A stretch of DNA of 64,000 nt, from contig NZ_CP121446.1 of assembly GCF_030643905.1 (NCBI RefSeq), positions 558,001 to 622,000 on the forward strand, read 5' to 3'. Shown here piece after piece: positions 45,352 through 55,073 of this stretch. The position numbers were made by a program, and so were the translations under genes. This DNA is from Flavobacterium sp. IMCC34852. Its GTDB lineage: Bacteria > Bacteroidota > Bacteroidia > Flavobacteriales > Flavobacteriaceae. Each line of letters starts with the position of its first letter. Position 1 is the stretch's first letter. The notes under the pieces are model-generated. The model did no database searches and was not told the DNA's origin. It was given only the letters and a program-made list of their open reading frames with translations.

Positions 45352-45786
45352 ATGACCATCAAAATCATCAATAAATCCCAACACGAATTGCCCAATTATG
45401 AAACCATTGCCTCAGCAGGCATGGATTTAAGAGCCAATTTGACCGAATCAATCGTGTTGAAACCTTTGGAAAGAACCATTGTAAAAACCGGTCTTTTTAT
45501 AGAATTACCCATTGGCTACGAAGCACAAGTTCGACCAAGAAGTGGTTTAGCCGCTAAAAAAGGCATCACCGTTTTAAATTCTCCCGGAACAGTAGATGCG
45601 GATTATCGCGGAGAGATTGGGGTGATTTTAGTAAATTTATCCCAAGAAGATTTTGTCGTTGAAAATGGCGAAAGAATTGCCCAACTAATCATCGCCAAAC
45701 ACGAACGCGCTGAGTGGATTGAAGTTCAGGAATTATCCGAAACTTCCCGGGGCGAAGGTGGTTTTGGAAGTACAGGCGTAAAATAG
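45352..45786 (+). CDS. dut: dUTP diphosphatase
   Basis: A 144-residue trimeric dUTPase with all five motifs: [31 protein letters not shown] (with the catalytic Asp), GERIAQLII and [10 protein letters not shown] at the C-terminus. It hydrolyses dUTP to dUMP and pyrophosphate, keeping uracil out of DNA. It lies in an envelope operon, a placement also seen in other Bacteroidetes. Confidence 0.98.
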   Translation: MTIKIINKSQHELPNYETIASAGMDLRANLTESIVLKPLERTIVKTGLFIELPIGYEAQVRPRSGLAAKKGITVLNSPGTVDADYRGEIGVILVNLSQEDFVVENGERIAQLIIAKHERAEWIEVQELSETSRGEGGFGSTGVK

Positions 45787-45881
45787 TCAGCAGTGTTCTT
45801 TTGGCAGTAAACAGTTAAATAATATATTCGAGTATTTAATCAGTCTTAATACTTAATACTCAAATCTTAATACAATAAAAA

Positions 45882-46892
45882 ATGAAAATAATAGTACCAA
45901 TGGCCGGTCGCGGTTCGCGTCTTCGTCCACATACGTTAACCATTCCGAAACCCTTAATTCCCGTTGCCGGAAAACCAATCGTTCATCGTTTGGTAGAAGA
46001 CATCGCCGGAGTTTTAAACCAGGAAATTGAAGAAGTAGCTTTTATCATCCATGAAAGTTTTGGCCAAAAAGTAGAAGAAGAATTAATAGCGATAGCCAAA
46101 AAGTTGGGCGCCAGAGGAACTATTTACTACCAAAACGAAGCTTTAGGAACCGGACATGCCATTATGTGTGCCAAAGATTCTTTGAGCGGTCCGGCAGTAA
46201 TTGCTTATGCCGACACCTTAATTCGCGCCGATTTTGATTTAGACAAAACGGCTGACAGTGTGATTTGGGTAAAACAAGTAGAAGATCCAAGCGCTTTCGG
46301 GGTTATCAATTTAAACGAAAACAACGAGATTATCGAATTGGTGGAAAAACCAAAAGATTTTGTTTCTGACTTAGCCGTTATCGGGATTTATTATTTTAAA
46401 GACGTGGCCGTGTTGAAAAACGAACTCCAATCGGTTTTAGACAACAACATTGTCCATGGCGGCGAATACCAAATTAATGACGGAATCAAACAAATGATGG
46501 CAAAAGGCATGAAATTTGTGCCCGGAAAAGTGGATGAATGGATGGACTGCGGAAATAAAGATGTTACGGTAGAAACCAACTCCAGAATGTTAGGCTTTTT
46601 GCACAATGACGGAGAAAATTTAATTGCCGAAACAGTACGATTAGAAAATGCTACCATTATTCCGCCATGTTATATCGGTGAAGACGTTGCCATCATCAAC
46701 TCAATCGTTGGACCCAATGTGTCTTTAGGCAAAGGAACTCATGTGACTAATACCAAAATCCAAAATAGTTTGGTGCAAACCCACGCACACATTAAAAATG
46801 CTAAATTGGATAACGCAATGATTGGAAATCACGCTACCTTTGACGGTGAATTCAAAAGTATAAGTATCGGAGATTATTCGGTTTTAGAATAA
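45882..46892 (+). CDS. sugar-phosphate nucleotidyltransferase
   Basis: A 336-residue enzyme. The N-terminus IIVPMAGRGSRLRPHTLTIPKPLIPVAGKPI is the nucleotidyltransferase signature with catalytic Arg and Lys. YADTLI supplies the metal-binding Asp. A left-handed beta-helix follows from about residue 240 (IGEDVAIINSIVGPNVSLG), as in GlmU/RmlA-long relatives. It makes an NDP-sugar from NTP and sugar 1-phosphate; sugar unknown. A 95-base gap with repeated CTTAATAC-like units precedes it. Confidence 0.88.
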   Translation: MKIIVPMAGRGSRLRPHTLTIPKPLIPVAGKPIVHRLVEDIAGVLNQEIEEVAFIIHESFGQKVEEELIAIAKKLGARGTIYYQNEALGTGHAIMCAKDSLSGPAVIAYADTLIRADFDLDKTADSVIWVKQVEDPSAFGVINLNENNEIIELVEKPKDFVSDLAVIGIYYFKDVAVLKNELQSVLDNNIVHGGEYQINDGIKQMMAKGMKFVPGKVDEWMDCGNKDVTVETNSRMLGFLHNDGENLIAETVRLENATIIPPCYIGEDVAIINSIVGPNVSLGKGTHVTNTKIQNSLVQTHAHIKNAKLDNAMIGNHATFDGEFKSISIGDYSVLE

Positions 46893-46899
46893 AGAAAAA

Positions 46900-48249
46900 A
46901 TGAAAAGACTTCTAATTTATGGTTTGTTACTAGGAATGTTCTTCATTCCCAATATTGCTGTGGCCCAAGAGGAACCCAACAATATTGCCGTAATAGACGA
47001 TGGATTTCAAGATCATTTCTATGAAGCACTCAAACAAAAAAGCATCGAAAACTACGACAAAGCCATTCAGTCATTGGAACGATGCAAAGAAATTCAGCCC
47101 GAAAATGCGGTGGTTTATTTTGAATTGGGGAAAAATTATTTGGCCCAAAAAAAATACAAAGACGCCTACGATAATTTCGAAAAGGTAACCCAAATGGATC
47201 CGCAAAATCGTTGGGCTTGGGTTGGCATGTACGACGTTTGTTATGACACACACGACTACAATCAGGCGATTGTCATTGTGCAAAAACTAGTGGAATTCAA
47301 AGCAGAGTACAAAGAAGATTTGACTTCGCTATACATGAATACACAGCAGTTTGACAAAGCTTTAGAACTCATTAATGAACTGAATGAAAAAGTCGGAAAG
47401 TCGGACAAACGTGAATTGTACAAAGCCGATATTCTCAAAGACGCCAAATACCAATCGGCGGAAAAGAACAACTTGTTAGATCAAATTAAAAAATTCCCCA
47501 AAGAAGAATCCAATTATATTGCGTTGATTTATATGTATTCGCAGAGCAATCAGGAAGAAAAAGCTTTGGAAATTGCTAAAAAACTAGAGAAAGAAATCCC
47601 TACTTCCGATTGGGCGCAAGTGAGTTTATTCAAATTTCACTTAAATAATAATGATGGTGACAATGCGGTTAAAGCCATGAATATTGTCTTGCCGAGTCAA
47701 AAAATCGATGCCAAAATCAAACACAGAATACTCAATGAGTTTCTGATTTTTGCCAAAAACAATCCAAAATACGAAGCCGATTTAGACAAAGCCATTGCCT
47801 ATTTTGACAACGATAAAGAAGTCAAAGTCGCCAAAGAAATCGGGAAGTTTTATTACGCAAAAGCCGCTTGGCCCAAAGCGGTGAAGTATTTTGAGATGCA
47901 TTTAAAAAGCAATCCTGAAGACATGGAAACGCTCTTGTTGTTGCTTCAGGCTTATACCGAAAACCAACAATTTGACGTCTTGTCTAAAAAGGCTGACGAT
48001 TTGACGCAATTGTTCCCAACCCAACCACAGTTTTACTATTATGCAGGTTTGGCTTACAATCAAACCGGAAATTTCAAGAAAGCCGCTTCCATCTTGGAAA
48101 CTGGCTTGGATTTTGTTATCGATGATACGGCTTTGGAAATCAATTTCAACATTCAATTAGGCGAAGCTTATAATGCTTTGGGTGATATGAAGAAGAAGGA
48201 AAAGTATTTTGTCAAAGCCAATGAACTCATTAACAAACAAAAGAAATAA
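46900..48249 (+). CDS. secreted TPR-repeat protein
   Basis: A 449-residue protein with a signal peptide cleaved near AVAQE, then about ten tetratricopeptide repeats to the C-terminus (for example AVVYFELGKNYLAQKKYKDAYDNF). No other domain. It starts 7 bases after the nucleotidyltransferase gene and overlaps the DUF4292 gene by one base (TAATG), implying translational coupling. It is likely a periplasmic scaffold, inferred from TPR content and the envelope operon. Confidence 0.85.
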   Translation: MKRLLIYGLLLGMFFIPNIAVAQEEPNNIAVIDDGFQDHFYEALKQKSIENYDKAIQSLERCKEIQPENAVVYFELGKNYLAQKKYKDAYDNFEKVTQMDPQNRWAWVGMYDVCYDTHDYNQAIVIVQKLVEFKAEYKEDLTSLYMNTQQFDKALELINELNEKVGKSDKRELYKADILKDAKYQSAEKNNLLDQIKKFPKEESNYIALIYMYSQSNQEEKALEIAKKLEKEIPTSDWAQVSLFKFHLNNNDGDNAVKAMNIVLPSQKIDAKIKHRILNEFLIFAKNNPKYEADLDKAIAYFDNDKEVKVAKEIGKFYYAKAAWPKAVKYFEMHLKSNPEDMETLLLLLQAYTENQQFDVLSKKADDLTQLFPTQPQFYYYAGLAYNQTGNFKKAASILETGLDFVIDDTALEINFNIQLGEAYNALGDMKKKEKYFVKANELINKQKK

Positions 48250-49037
48250 TGAAGTATTGGTATTTTATAATGTTGGTCGTTTTTTTTGCTTCTTGTAAGT
48301 CAAAGGCTGTAATGGTGGATACTAATTCCGCAAAACCGGTTGTGGTGACTAATGAAAACGAACTTACTTCTCAAAAAATCATTGAGAATCACTACAACAA
48401 TAAAAGCAATTTTTCTACGTTATACATTAGGTCAAGTGCCAAATACAAGGACGAAAATCAGTCTCAAAATGTATCTGCCGAAATCAAGATTAAAAAAGGA
48501 GAAAAGATTTTAGTAAGCATTCGTTTTTTGGGAATCACTATGGCCAAAGCCTTGATAACACCCAATGAAGTGAAGTATTACGAAAAAATAAACGGGACAT
48601 ATTTCGAAGGTGATTATGCTTCGTTAAGCGAATGGTTGGGTACCGATTTGGATTTCAATAAAATTCAAAATATGCTCGTAGGGAAACCCATTGATGATTT
48701 GACCCAACAAGCCTACGCTACAGAATTAACCGATAAATTTTATAAGCTCAATAGCGTTCAAGATAAAACTGAAAAGACTTTTTTCTTTGAATCAAAAAAT
48801 TATCTACTCAAAAAACAAGAGGTAATTCAACCCGAAAAAGAAAGAATGTTTGCCGTGAATTATTCCGATTTTCAGACGTTTACTTCAGCCATTTTGCCGG
48901 CCGGTTTGTTTATCAATGCGGTGCAAAAGAAAGGGAAAACAGAAATTTCAATTGATTACAATTCGGTTACTTTTAACGAAGAACTTTCATTTCCTTACAG
49001 CGTACCCGATGGATATGACCGAATTTTTATAAATTAG
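48249..49037 (+). CDS. DUF4292 lipoprotein
   Basis: A 262-residue lipoprotein (lipobox FFASC, Cys16). The mature part resembles DUF4292, a Bacteroidetes family with an LolA/LppX-like fold judging by its alternating beta pattern, IKIKKGEKILVSIRFLGITMAKALITP. It could carry lipid or lipoprotein in the periplasm, which is inference. It is coupled to the TPR gene and lies 22 bases before the EnvC-like gene. Confidence 0.82.
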   Translation: MKYWYFIMLVVFFASCKSKAVMVDTNSAKPVVVTNENELTSQKIIENHYNNKSNFSTLYIRSSAKYKDENQSQNVSAEIKIKKGEKILVSIRFLGITMAKALITPNEVKYYEKINGTYFEGDYASLSEWLGTDLDFNKIQNMLVGKPIDDLTQQAYATELTDKFYKLNSVQDKTEKTFFFESKNYLLKKQEVIQPEKERMFAVNYSDFQTFTSAILPAGLFINAVQKKGKTEISIDYNSVTFNEELSFPYSVPDGYDRIFIN

Positions 49038-49059
49038 ACGAGCCAAAATTTACTTTACT

Positions 49060-50316
49060 ATGCCAAGATTCCTTTTCTGCTTATTATTCTTTTGTTTAGC
49101 TATGCCAATGTGGAGCCAGCCGCCCACACAGGAAGAACTCGAACAAAGAAAAGCCAAAATCCAACTCGAAATTCAGGAGAAAGAAAAGTTGTTGCAATCG
49201 GTTAAGAGTAAAGAAAAATCAGTGGTTGGTCAGTTGTTGATTCAAAAAGAGAAAATCGGACTCAAAGAAAAACTCATCCGCACCACCGAAAAACAAACCA
49301 AGTTGTTGAGCAATGATATTTATATCAACCAACTCAAAATAAACCAGCTCAACCGCGACTTAGAACAACTGCGCAAAGACTACGCAGAGATGATTTTAAA
49401 GTCGTATAAGAGCCGTTCGGAACAAAGCAGAGCCATGTTCTTATTGTCGTCTCAAAACTTCCTTCAGGCTTATAAAAGAGCGCAGTATATGAAACAATAT
49501 GCAAGCTATCGCAAAATGCAAGGCGAAGAGATTAAAGGCAAAACCAAACAGCTCGAAGATTACAATGTAAAAATTGGCGCTCAAAAATCGGAAAAAGAAA
49601 AGCTGATAGCCGAGAACGAAAAGGAAAAGCAGGAATTGGTCAAAGAAAAGCAAGAGCAAGAAAAGATTGCCAATCAAATCAAAAAAGAGAAAGGTAAAAT
49701 CACGGCAGAAATCAAAAAGAAACAAGCCGAAACTAAAAAGATAGATGCCCAAATTAAGAAGATGATTCGCGATGCGATTGTGGCAGCCAATAAAAAAACC
49801 GCTGCTGCCAATGTCAAAGCCAATCCGAAAATTACAGCCGCCGAGAAAAAAGCGATTGAGTCTTCCACTAATATCGTTTTAACCCCGGAAGGGAAATTAG
49901 TTTCTGATAATTTTAAAGCCAACAAAGGGCGATTGCCTTGGCCCGTGGAAAAAGGCGTTGTGAGTTTGGGTTATGGTAATCAACCACATCCGGTTTTTAA
50001 AACCATCGAAGTTCACAATAGCGGTATTGAAATTTCAACAGAAAGCGGCGCTTCGGCCAGAGCGGTATTCTCGGGAGAAGTAATTCAAATCCAACAAGTC
50101 ACACCACTTAAAAAAGCCGTTTTGGTAAGACATGGTGATTTCTTTACGCTTTATCAAAATTTAAGCACGGTAAATGTTAAACCCGGAGATAAAGTTTCGG
50201 CCAAAGAAGTACTCGGAAAGATAAGAACCGATGCCGATGGACGCACCATTCTTAAGTTTGTGATTTCTCAAAACAGCACTTATTTTAATCCGACCACTTG
50301 GTTATCTTCAAGATAA
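49060..50316 (+). CDS. envC: EnvC-like murein hydrolase activator (degenerate LytM/M23 domain)
   Basis: A 418-residue protein: a signal peptide, a long Lys/Glu coiled coil near residues 25-235, and a C-terminal LytM domain near 300-410. The Zn-binding motifs are lost: HxGxD has become HNSGIE, and HxH has become LKFVI. This is the EnvC pattern, where the protein activates cell-division amidases instead of cutting murein itself. A signal peptide and the division-type coiled coil support this. A terminator overlaps its end. Confidence 0.88.
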   Translation: MPRFLFCLLFFCLAMPMWSQPPTQEELEQRKAKIQLEIQEKEKLLQSVKSKEKSVVGQLLIQKEKIGLKEKLIRTTEKQTKLLSNDIYINQLKINQLNRDLEQLRKDYAEMILKSYKSRSEQSRAMFLLSSQNFLQAYKRAQYMKQYASYRKMQGEEIKGKTKQLEDYNVKIGAQKSEKEKLIAENEKEKQELVKEKQEQEKIANQIKKEKGKITAEIKKKQAETKKIDAQIKKMIRDAIVAANKKTAAANVKANPKITAAEKKAIESSTNIVLTPEGKLVSDNFKANKGRLPWPVEKGVVSLGYGNQPHPVFKTIEVHNSGIEISTESGASARAVFSGEVIQIQQVTPLKKAVLVRHGDFFTLYQNLSTVNVKPGDKVSAKEVLGKIRTDADGRTILKFVISQNSTYFNPTTWLSSR

Positions 50317-50350
50317 AAAAAACCGACTTAATTTACTAAGTCGGTTTTTT
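50317..50350. terminator. bidirectional terminator between envC and the DUF3857 gene
   Basis: A perfect 14-bp stem (50317-50330 with 50337-50350), with A residues on the left and T on the right, so it can terminate transcripts from both convergent genes. Confidence 0.9.
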
Positions 50351-50370
50351 GTTTAGAATGATATTCAGCA

Positions 50371-52530
50371 TTAGTTTTTCTTTAATAAAATCTTTTCCTG
50401 AGTAAATTGATATGCCGCATCTAAGAAAGCAATCATCTTGCTCCAATTGGCATTGGTCTCATAGTAGTTTTTATAGTACTTAAAAGTTTTGATGACCAAT
50501 TGATTTCCTTTTACTTCAGCTGTAGCCGTAAATCCTCCGGTTTCATTTTCTACTTTCTTGTTTAGTTTTTCCAATCCGGAAACGCTGTAACCGGCCGGAA
50601 TTTCCAAAATAATTTCATTCTCAAAAGAACGCGGATAAACCATGTAAATATTGTTTTTTCGGTCTTTCTCTTTTTGGTCAATTTCAATTTGGGAAGTCAA
50701 CATTTTGCCAATTTCTATCAAATATTTATCGCCCGCTTTTTTGATTAAATTATTTTTAACCGTAAAAGTTTCTTCGGTTTCCAAAGCCGATTTTTTGCCG
50801 TAACGACCGGTGCTTTTGATTTCAAACTTGTAATCGTCAACGTCAAACTCATATTCTTCTTCGGTCGATTTTTCGAAGGCTTCCTTTTGGTTGTCCTTCA
50901 TTTTGTTGACCAAAGCGTTCAACTCATTAGTGTATTGCTCTTTTTTCTTTTTGTTTTTAACGTATTCCAAAAGCTGGGTTGTGCCGTACTTTTTGTAATC
51001 TTCATACACATAATCATAGAAATTGAACTTGTCTTTTTGTTCGTTTTCTTTCAAATGACCCAAATAAAAAGATTCTCTTTTTACAGCAAAACCGGTAAAG
51101 TTATCCAACGTTAAGGTCGTTTTGGTTTTATAGCTGTTTTCCTGATAAGTACTTGAAGGAAGCATAACTGTTGAGGCATCGGTTACTTTTTTCCCTTTAG
51201 AAACTTCCAACACATAAGCTTTAGAATTTTCTACAGTATAATCAATTTGATCAGCGCTGGTGTAAGGCGAAAAATATTGTAAATACACCGGATTTTTGGT
51301 ATTCACTCGGATCAATTTGGTCACATTGCCTTGAATTAACAAATCATCTATAGAACCATTATATCTTGGCGTTGCTACGATAATGTCATAATCAATTTCG
51401 TTCTTTTTAAGGAAATACATGAAGTAATTGATAAACGATTCTTCACTACTAAAGAATATCGGATTGTAGCCGTAATATTCAAACGGATAAAAAAGTTTGG
51501 CTTCATTAACAACAAAGGCTTCCAAATATCGGGTATAATATTCGTGTCGACAGAAATAATATACTTCGCGAATCTTTTCTTCGTCACTGGTAAATGTTTT
51601 CCCTTTCAAGAAATCCTTGATAGGGTCTAAATTTCCGTTAGGGACAAACTTTTTGTTGTAATAGTCGTAAATGTCTTGTTTGGCGACGGTTTTCTTGATT
51701 TCTTTTTCACTTTCAGATAAAAAACCATCTGCTAATTTTTCAAACTTCCCCGAGCGGGCAAAAATCACCTGAAACTTGTAACAAGGCATTTCTGCCAAAG
51801 GATAAAACCAACGCGGGAATTCATTTTTCTCGATGTTTTTCTCGGCCAATTCATAACTTCTTTCACCACTGTTTTTGGTTGGTATTTGCTTCAATTCCGG
51901 TGCTCCGTTATAAGTGTTGAAGTTGACAAAGAAGTCGTTTTCGGTTTCCAGCGTAATCTTTAAATCCATCGTTGGATAAACATCGCCTAAAGGTGTTTCA
52001 ACCGCTTCAAAACTGTAATCATAAACGGATTTGAAAGGTTCAATGCTGTAAAAATAAAAATCGATAATGTCACCAACTTCCAAATTGGAAATGGCTAATT
52101 TTTGTTCACCGTTAACTTCCTTTGATTCTTTTTCAGCATCGATTTCAATTTCTTTTCCATCGGGTTTAACCACTTTTACACCAATAAAATTGGTTCCTCT
52201 GCGCCAAAATCCGCTACCGTAAGCTTTGTTGGAATAGAATTTGGTTTTATAAGAAAACTGCGAAAACTCAGTTACTGCTGCTTGGTCTTGAAGCTTAATT
52301 CTTTTTCGAATGGCCGAAGTGTAAGTAACATTGGCACCAAACTTATGGTAATTGTAATGCTCTCTTTTGTGAATGATAACCGCCGATTCATTTTTCCACT
52401 TATCGGGAACTGTATTGGCTTTTTTGAATTCATCTTTGGCGCCCCAAAAAAATTCTTTCACTTCTTTTTTATCTTGTGCTACTATCGAAGTGGTAACTAA
52501 TAGCAAAAGCAATAACAGTTTGGCTCTCAT
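50371..52530 (-). CDS. DUF3857 secreted protein with a degenerate transglutaminase domain
   Basis: A 719-residue protein with a signal peptide (LLVTTSIVAQ). The N-terminal third is DUF3857-like (YNYHKFGANVTYTSAIRKRIKL; YSFEAVETPLGDVYP). The middle is a transglutaminase-like region from EKIREVYYFCRHEYYTRY, but it lacks the GDCK Cys motif found in its neighbour and has FFSSEESFINYF in its place. The C-terminal part is beta-rich. Apparently non-enzymatic. It follows the active paralogue by 12 bases on the same strand. Confidence 0.82.
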   Translation of the reverse strand: MRAKLLLLLLLVTTSIVAQDKKEVKEFFWGAKDEFKKANTVPDKWKNESAVIIHKREHYNYHKFGANVTYTSAIRKRIKLQDQAAVTEFSQFSYKTKFYSNKAYGSGFWRRGTNFIGVKVVKPDGKEIEIDAEKESKEVNGEQKLAISNLEVGDIIDFYFYSIEPFKSVYDYSFEAVETPLGDVYPTMDLKITLETENDFFVNFNTYNGAPELKQIPTKNSGERSYELAEKNIEKNEFPRWFYPLAEMPCYKFQVIFARSGKFEKLADGFLSESEKEIKKTVAKQDIYDYYNKKFVPNGNLDPIKDFLKGKTFTSDEEKIREVYYFCRHEYYTRYLEAFVVNEAKLFYPFEYYGYNPIFFSSEESFINYFMYFLKKNEIDYDIIVATPRYNGSIDDLLIQGNVTKLIRVNTKNPVYLQYFSPYTSADQIDYTVENSKAYVLEVSKGKKVTDASTVMLPSSTYQENSYKTKTTLTLDNFTGFAVKRESFYLGHLKENEQKDKFNFYDYVYEDYKKYGTTQLLEYVKNKKKKEQYTNELNALVNKMKDNQKEAFEKSTEEEYEFDVDDYKFEIKSTGRYGKKSALETEETFTVKNNLIKKAGDKYLIEIGKMLTSQIEIDQKEKDRKNNIYMVYPRSFENEIILEIPAGYSVSGLEKLNKKVENETGGFTATAEVKGNQLVIKTFKYYKNYYETNANWSKMIAFLDAAYQFTQEKILLKKN

Positions 52531-52542
52531 TTGACTTTGGTT

Positions 52543-54456
52543 TTATTTGGATAAGGTAATTTGTTGGTTGTAATTTTCGATTAGTTTTTTGTTGAAATCA
52601 TTCCATTTTTCAATTTCATTGGCCTTGATGCAGCCGTTTTTGAAGAGGAATGTTTTTTTATAAACGATTTCCTTTCCGGTGTTTTCAAAACTAATGTTGA
52701 TGTCAAAATTGGGCTCTTTAATTACAAGATTAGAAGGAATTTTGGTCACTTTATAACCGTCGGGAATTTTTAAAGTTATGAGCGAATTGAAGTTGGTTTT
52801 GTAATCCATCTCATAATCCACTTTTCGGTCTTTTAATTCGAAGTTTTTATATTCATTCATAAAGTCTAAATCGACATAAATTTCATCGTCAAAAGAGGAA
52901 ACTTTATTCGAAATGGTAATGCCGTAGTCGAGCGTCAACGGAATATCGCGGTCTTTAAAGTCACTGGTTTTTACCTCTTTTACTTGGATGCTTTTGTTTT
53001 GACGTGATAAAAATCCGTCTAGGCGTTCTTTCTTTTTATTGGTTTCAAAGCTGTTGTAAATGTTTAAAAATTGGGTTTTGCTTTCGCCGAAAAAACTTTT
53101 GTTACAAGTGCCGATCATGGTTTCATTTTCAATGCTGAGCGTAGCTTTGAAGAGCTCTTTATTAGCCTCTGCCGTTCCGCCCGGTACTTTTTCAATAATA
53201 CATTTTTCGCCGTCTTCAATCATGACTTCTTTGTTTTGAATGCGCTCGGCATAGTCACCTAAAGAATTGAATTTTTCTGTACCATCAAGATAAATCTTTT
53301 TCCCTTTGTGAAATAAAGTGCAAATCATGTGGTTATCTACTGCCAAAGAAGGCGTTCGGTAATCATAAGCAATATGTTTGGTTCCGATCCATGTCAGTCG
53401 CGCATCAAAACCGGCTAGTTTCAGCATTTGTTTGATTAAATTGGCCATGCCTTTACAATCGCCATATCTTTTGGTGAACACATTGTTGGATTCATCGGGT
53501 TTGAAACCGGCAATCCCATCTTCAAAGGCAATGTATCGAATGTTATCTTGAACCCAATAATAGATATTTTTGATTTTTTCTTCATCGGATTTGGCATTGG
53601 CGGTCAGTTCGGCTACTTTGTCTTTGAGCACGTTGGTGTCGTCTTTCATCATTAAAATCAATGAGCGATACCATTTGTATAAGTCGTTATAATCTCTGAA
53701 CAAAGGCGTTTTAACACCGTCTTTGGTAAATGATTTGGCCAAAATTAAAATGTGCGGATAGAGGTAACTTCTACCCGGTGTTTCTTCTTCTTTATAAATG
53801 GCCGGAACCTCGTCAAAGGTGTAAGTAACGTGAGTAATATTGCCTTCTTGGGTAGATGTTTTGGTGATTTTATGTCCTTCAAAATTGAATTCTCTTAATT
53901 CAACTTCAAGCCAATTCGGAATATCAAAGGCTATTTTTTTCTTTAAAATAGGGTATTCATCATTGAAGTACAAGGCCGTAAAATATTTTACGTCATCGTA
54001 TTTTTTCTCCATTTCGTATTTGTAATTGTACCCTTGAACCGGGAAATCAACAGCGATATACTTTACTTTGGCATCGTTATAGAACAAATCATTGTCTTTG
54101 TAAAATTCATCAGTTACGCTAAACTGTGCCGGCTTATCATTTCGGTATTTCAAGCTAAAAGTTTGAATGCTCGATTCACTGTCATAAAACTCATATTTGT
54201 GAATATCTGCACGATGGTTGATGTTCATTAAGTTCTCTCGTGCCGTATGATTGACAATGACTTTCCCGTCCTTTTTGTTCAAATCAAAACTGACAAAATC
54301 ACTACTTTCCAGGATAGCAATATCGTCTTTAGCATATTTTTCTCTTAATTGTTTTGCTTTACTAATGTCTTCAGGTGTTGGATCAATCCCTTTTTGCGCC
54401 ACAACAGTATTCACAAAAAGGCATAAAAAACCCAACCAAAGTTGAGAGGTTTTCAT
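52543..54456 (-). CDS. DUF3857/transglutaminase-like secreted protein
   Basis: The frame opens at 54513, but the signal peptide begins at the ATG at 54456, giving 637 residues (MKTSQLWLGFLCLFVNTVVAQ). A DUF3857 beta domain precedes a transglutaminase core with a complete triad: Cys334 in RYGDCKGMANL, His376 in DNHMICT and Asp391 in YLDGTEKF. Such proteins are periplasmic or outer-membrane associated and may cut or crosslink peptide bonds; no substrate is known. It is first in the operon with its degenerate paralogue. Confidence 0.85.
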   Translation of the reverse strand: MKTSQLWLGFLCLFVNTVVAQKGIDPTPEDISKAKQLREKYAKDDIAILESSDFVSFDLNKKDGKVIVNHTARENLMNINHRADIHKYEFYDSESSIQTFSLKYRNDKPAQFSVTDEFYKDNDLFYNDAKVKYIAVDFPVQGYNYKYEMEKKYDDVKYFTALYFNDEYPILKKKIAFDIPNWLEVELREFNFEGHKITKTSTQEGNITHVTYTFDEVPAIYKEEETPGRSYLYPHILILAKSFTKDGVKTPLFRDYNDLYKWYRSLILMMKDDTNVLKDKVAELTANAKSDEEKIKNIYYWVQDNIRYIAFEDGIAGFKPDESNNVFTKRYGDCKGMANLIKQMLKLAGFDARLTWIGTKHIAYDYRTPSLAVDNHMICTLFHKGKKIYLDGTEKFNSLGDYAERIQNKEVMIEDGEKCIIEKVPGGTAEANKELFKATLSIENETMIGTCNKSFFGESKTQFLNIYNSFETNKKKERLDGFLSRQNKSIQVKEVKTSDFKDRDIPLTLDYGITISNKVSSFDDEIYVDLDFMNEYKNFELKDRKVDYEMDYKTNFNSLITLKIPDGYKVTKIPSNLVIKEPNFDINISFENTGKEIVYKKTFLFKNGCIKANEIEKWNDFNKKLIENYNQQITLSK

Positions 54457-54505
54457 TGTACGGAATTTTTCGAAATATACTGCTTTTTTGAATAAAAAAC
54501 GACCG

Positions 54506-55015
54506 TTAAACAAATAAAGCTTTTAGTTCTGTGGCGTCGTGAGGATTCATTTTTCCGGCCAAGACCAAGCTCAATTGTTTTCTGCGAAGAGCTGCATCAA
54601 ATCTAGATTTTTCCAACTCTGTTTCCGGCTCAATTTGCGGTACGGGCACCGGATGTCCCATTTCATCAACGGCAACAAAGGTATAAATGGCCTCGTTAGC
54701 CTTTGTTCTGTTTCCAGATTCTCTGTCTTCAATCCAAACATCAATAAAAATCTCCATGGATGAATTAAACGCTCTGGATACTTTGGCCTCAACAGTAACA
54801 ACACTTCCTAGAGGAATCGCACGATTAAATGCCACGTGATTTACCGAAGCCGTTACCACAATTCTTCGAGAATGTCTGCGGGCTGCTATACTAGCGGCTC
54901 TGTCCATACGAGCCAATAATTCACCGCCAAAAAGATTATTCAAAGGATTGGTTTCGCTAGGCAACACTAAATCGGTTAAAACCGTTAAGGAATCGGAAGG
55001 ATGTTTAGGTGTCAT
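54506..55015 (-). CDS. acyl-CoA thioesterase (hotdog fold)
   Basis: The frame opens at 55048, but the promoter at 55027-55034 means transcription starts after that, so ATG 55015 is chosen (169 residues). It has the hotdog signature PLNNLFGGELLARMDRAASIAARRHSR, with Asn, Gly and the catalytic Asp, and VVTASVNHVAFNRAIPLGSVV, as in YciA/ACOT thioesterases that hydrolyse acyl-CoAs. Substrate chain length unknown. Confidence 0.9.
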   Translation of the reverse strand: MTPKHPSDSLTVLTDLVLPSETNPLNNLFGGELLARMDRAASIAARRHSRRIVVTASVNHVAFNRAIPLGSVVTVEAKVSRAFNSSMEIFIDVWIEDRESGNRTKANEAIYTFVAVDEMGHPVPVPQIEPETELEKSRFDAALRRKQLSLVLAGKMNPHDATELKALFV

Positions 55016-55026
55016 GTTTTTTTTTG

Positions 55027-55034
55027 CAAAGGTA
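55027..55034 (-). promoter_or_regulatory. -7 promoter element for the thioesterase
   Basis: Reads TACCTTTG on the minus strand, 12 bases before the ATG at 55015. It excludes the upstream ATG at 55048 as the main start. Confidence 0.5.
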
Positions 55035-55045
55035 ATTACTGAAAA

Positions 55046-55068
55046 CAAAAAATCCCGATTTCTCGGGA
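55046..55068 (-). terminator. terminator of the HU/SPOR gene
   Basis: On the minus strand, TCCCGA (55063-55068) and TCGGGA (55053-55058) pair around a 4-base loop and are followed by T residues (55047-55052). It separates this gene from the thioesterase promoter. Confidence 0.85.
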
Positions 55069-55073
55069 CTTTT

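Noticed and set aside
45787..45881. Short CTTAATAC-like repeats before the nucleotidyltransferase as a possible CRISPR or control array
   Set aside because: Units are short, uneven and AT-only, with no regular spacers; they look like ordinary flavobacterial intergenic sequence.
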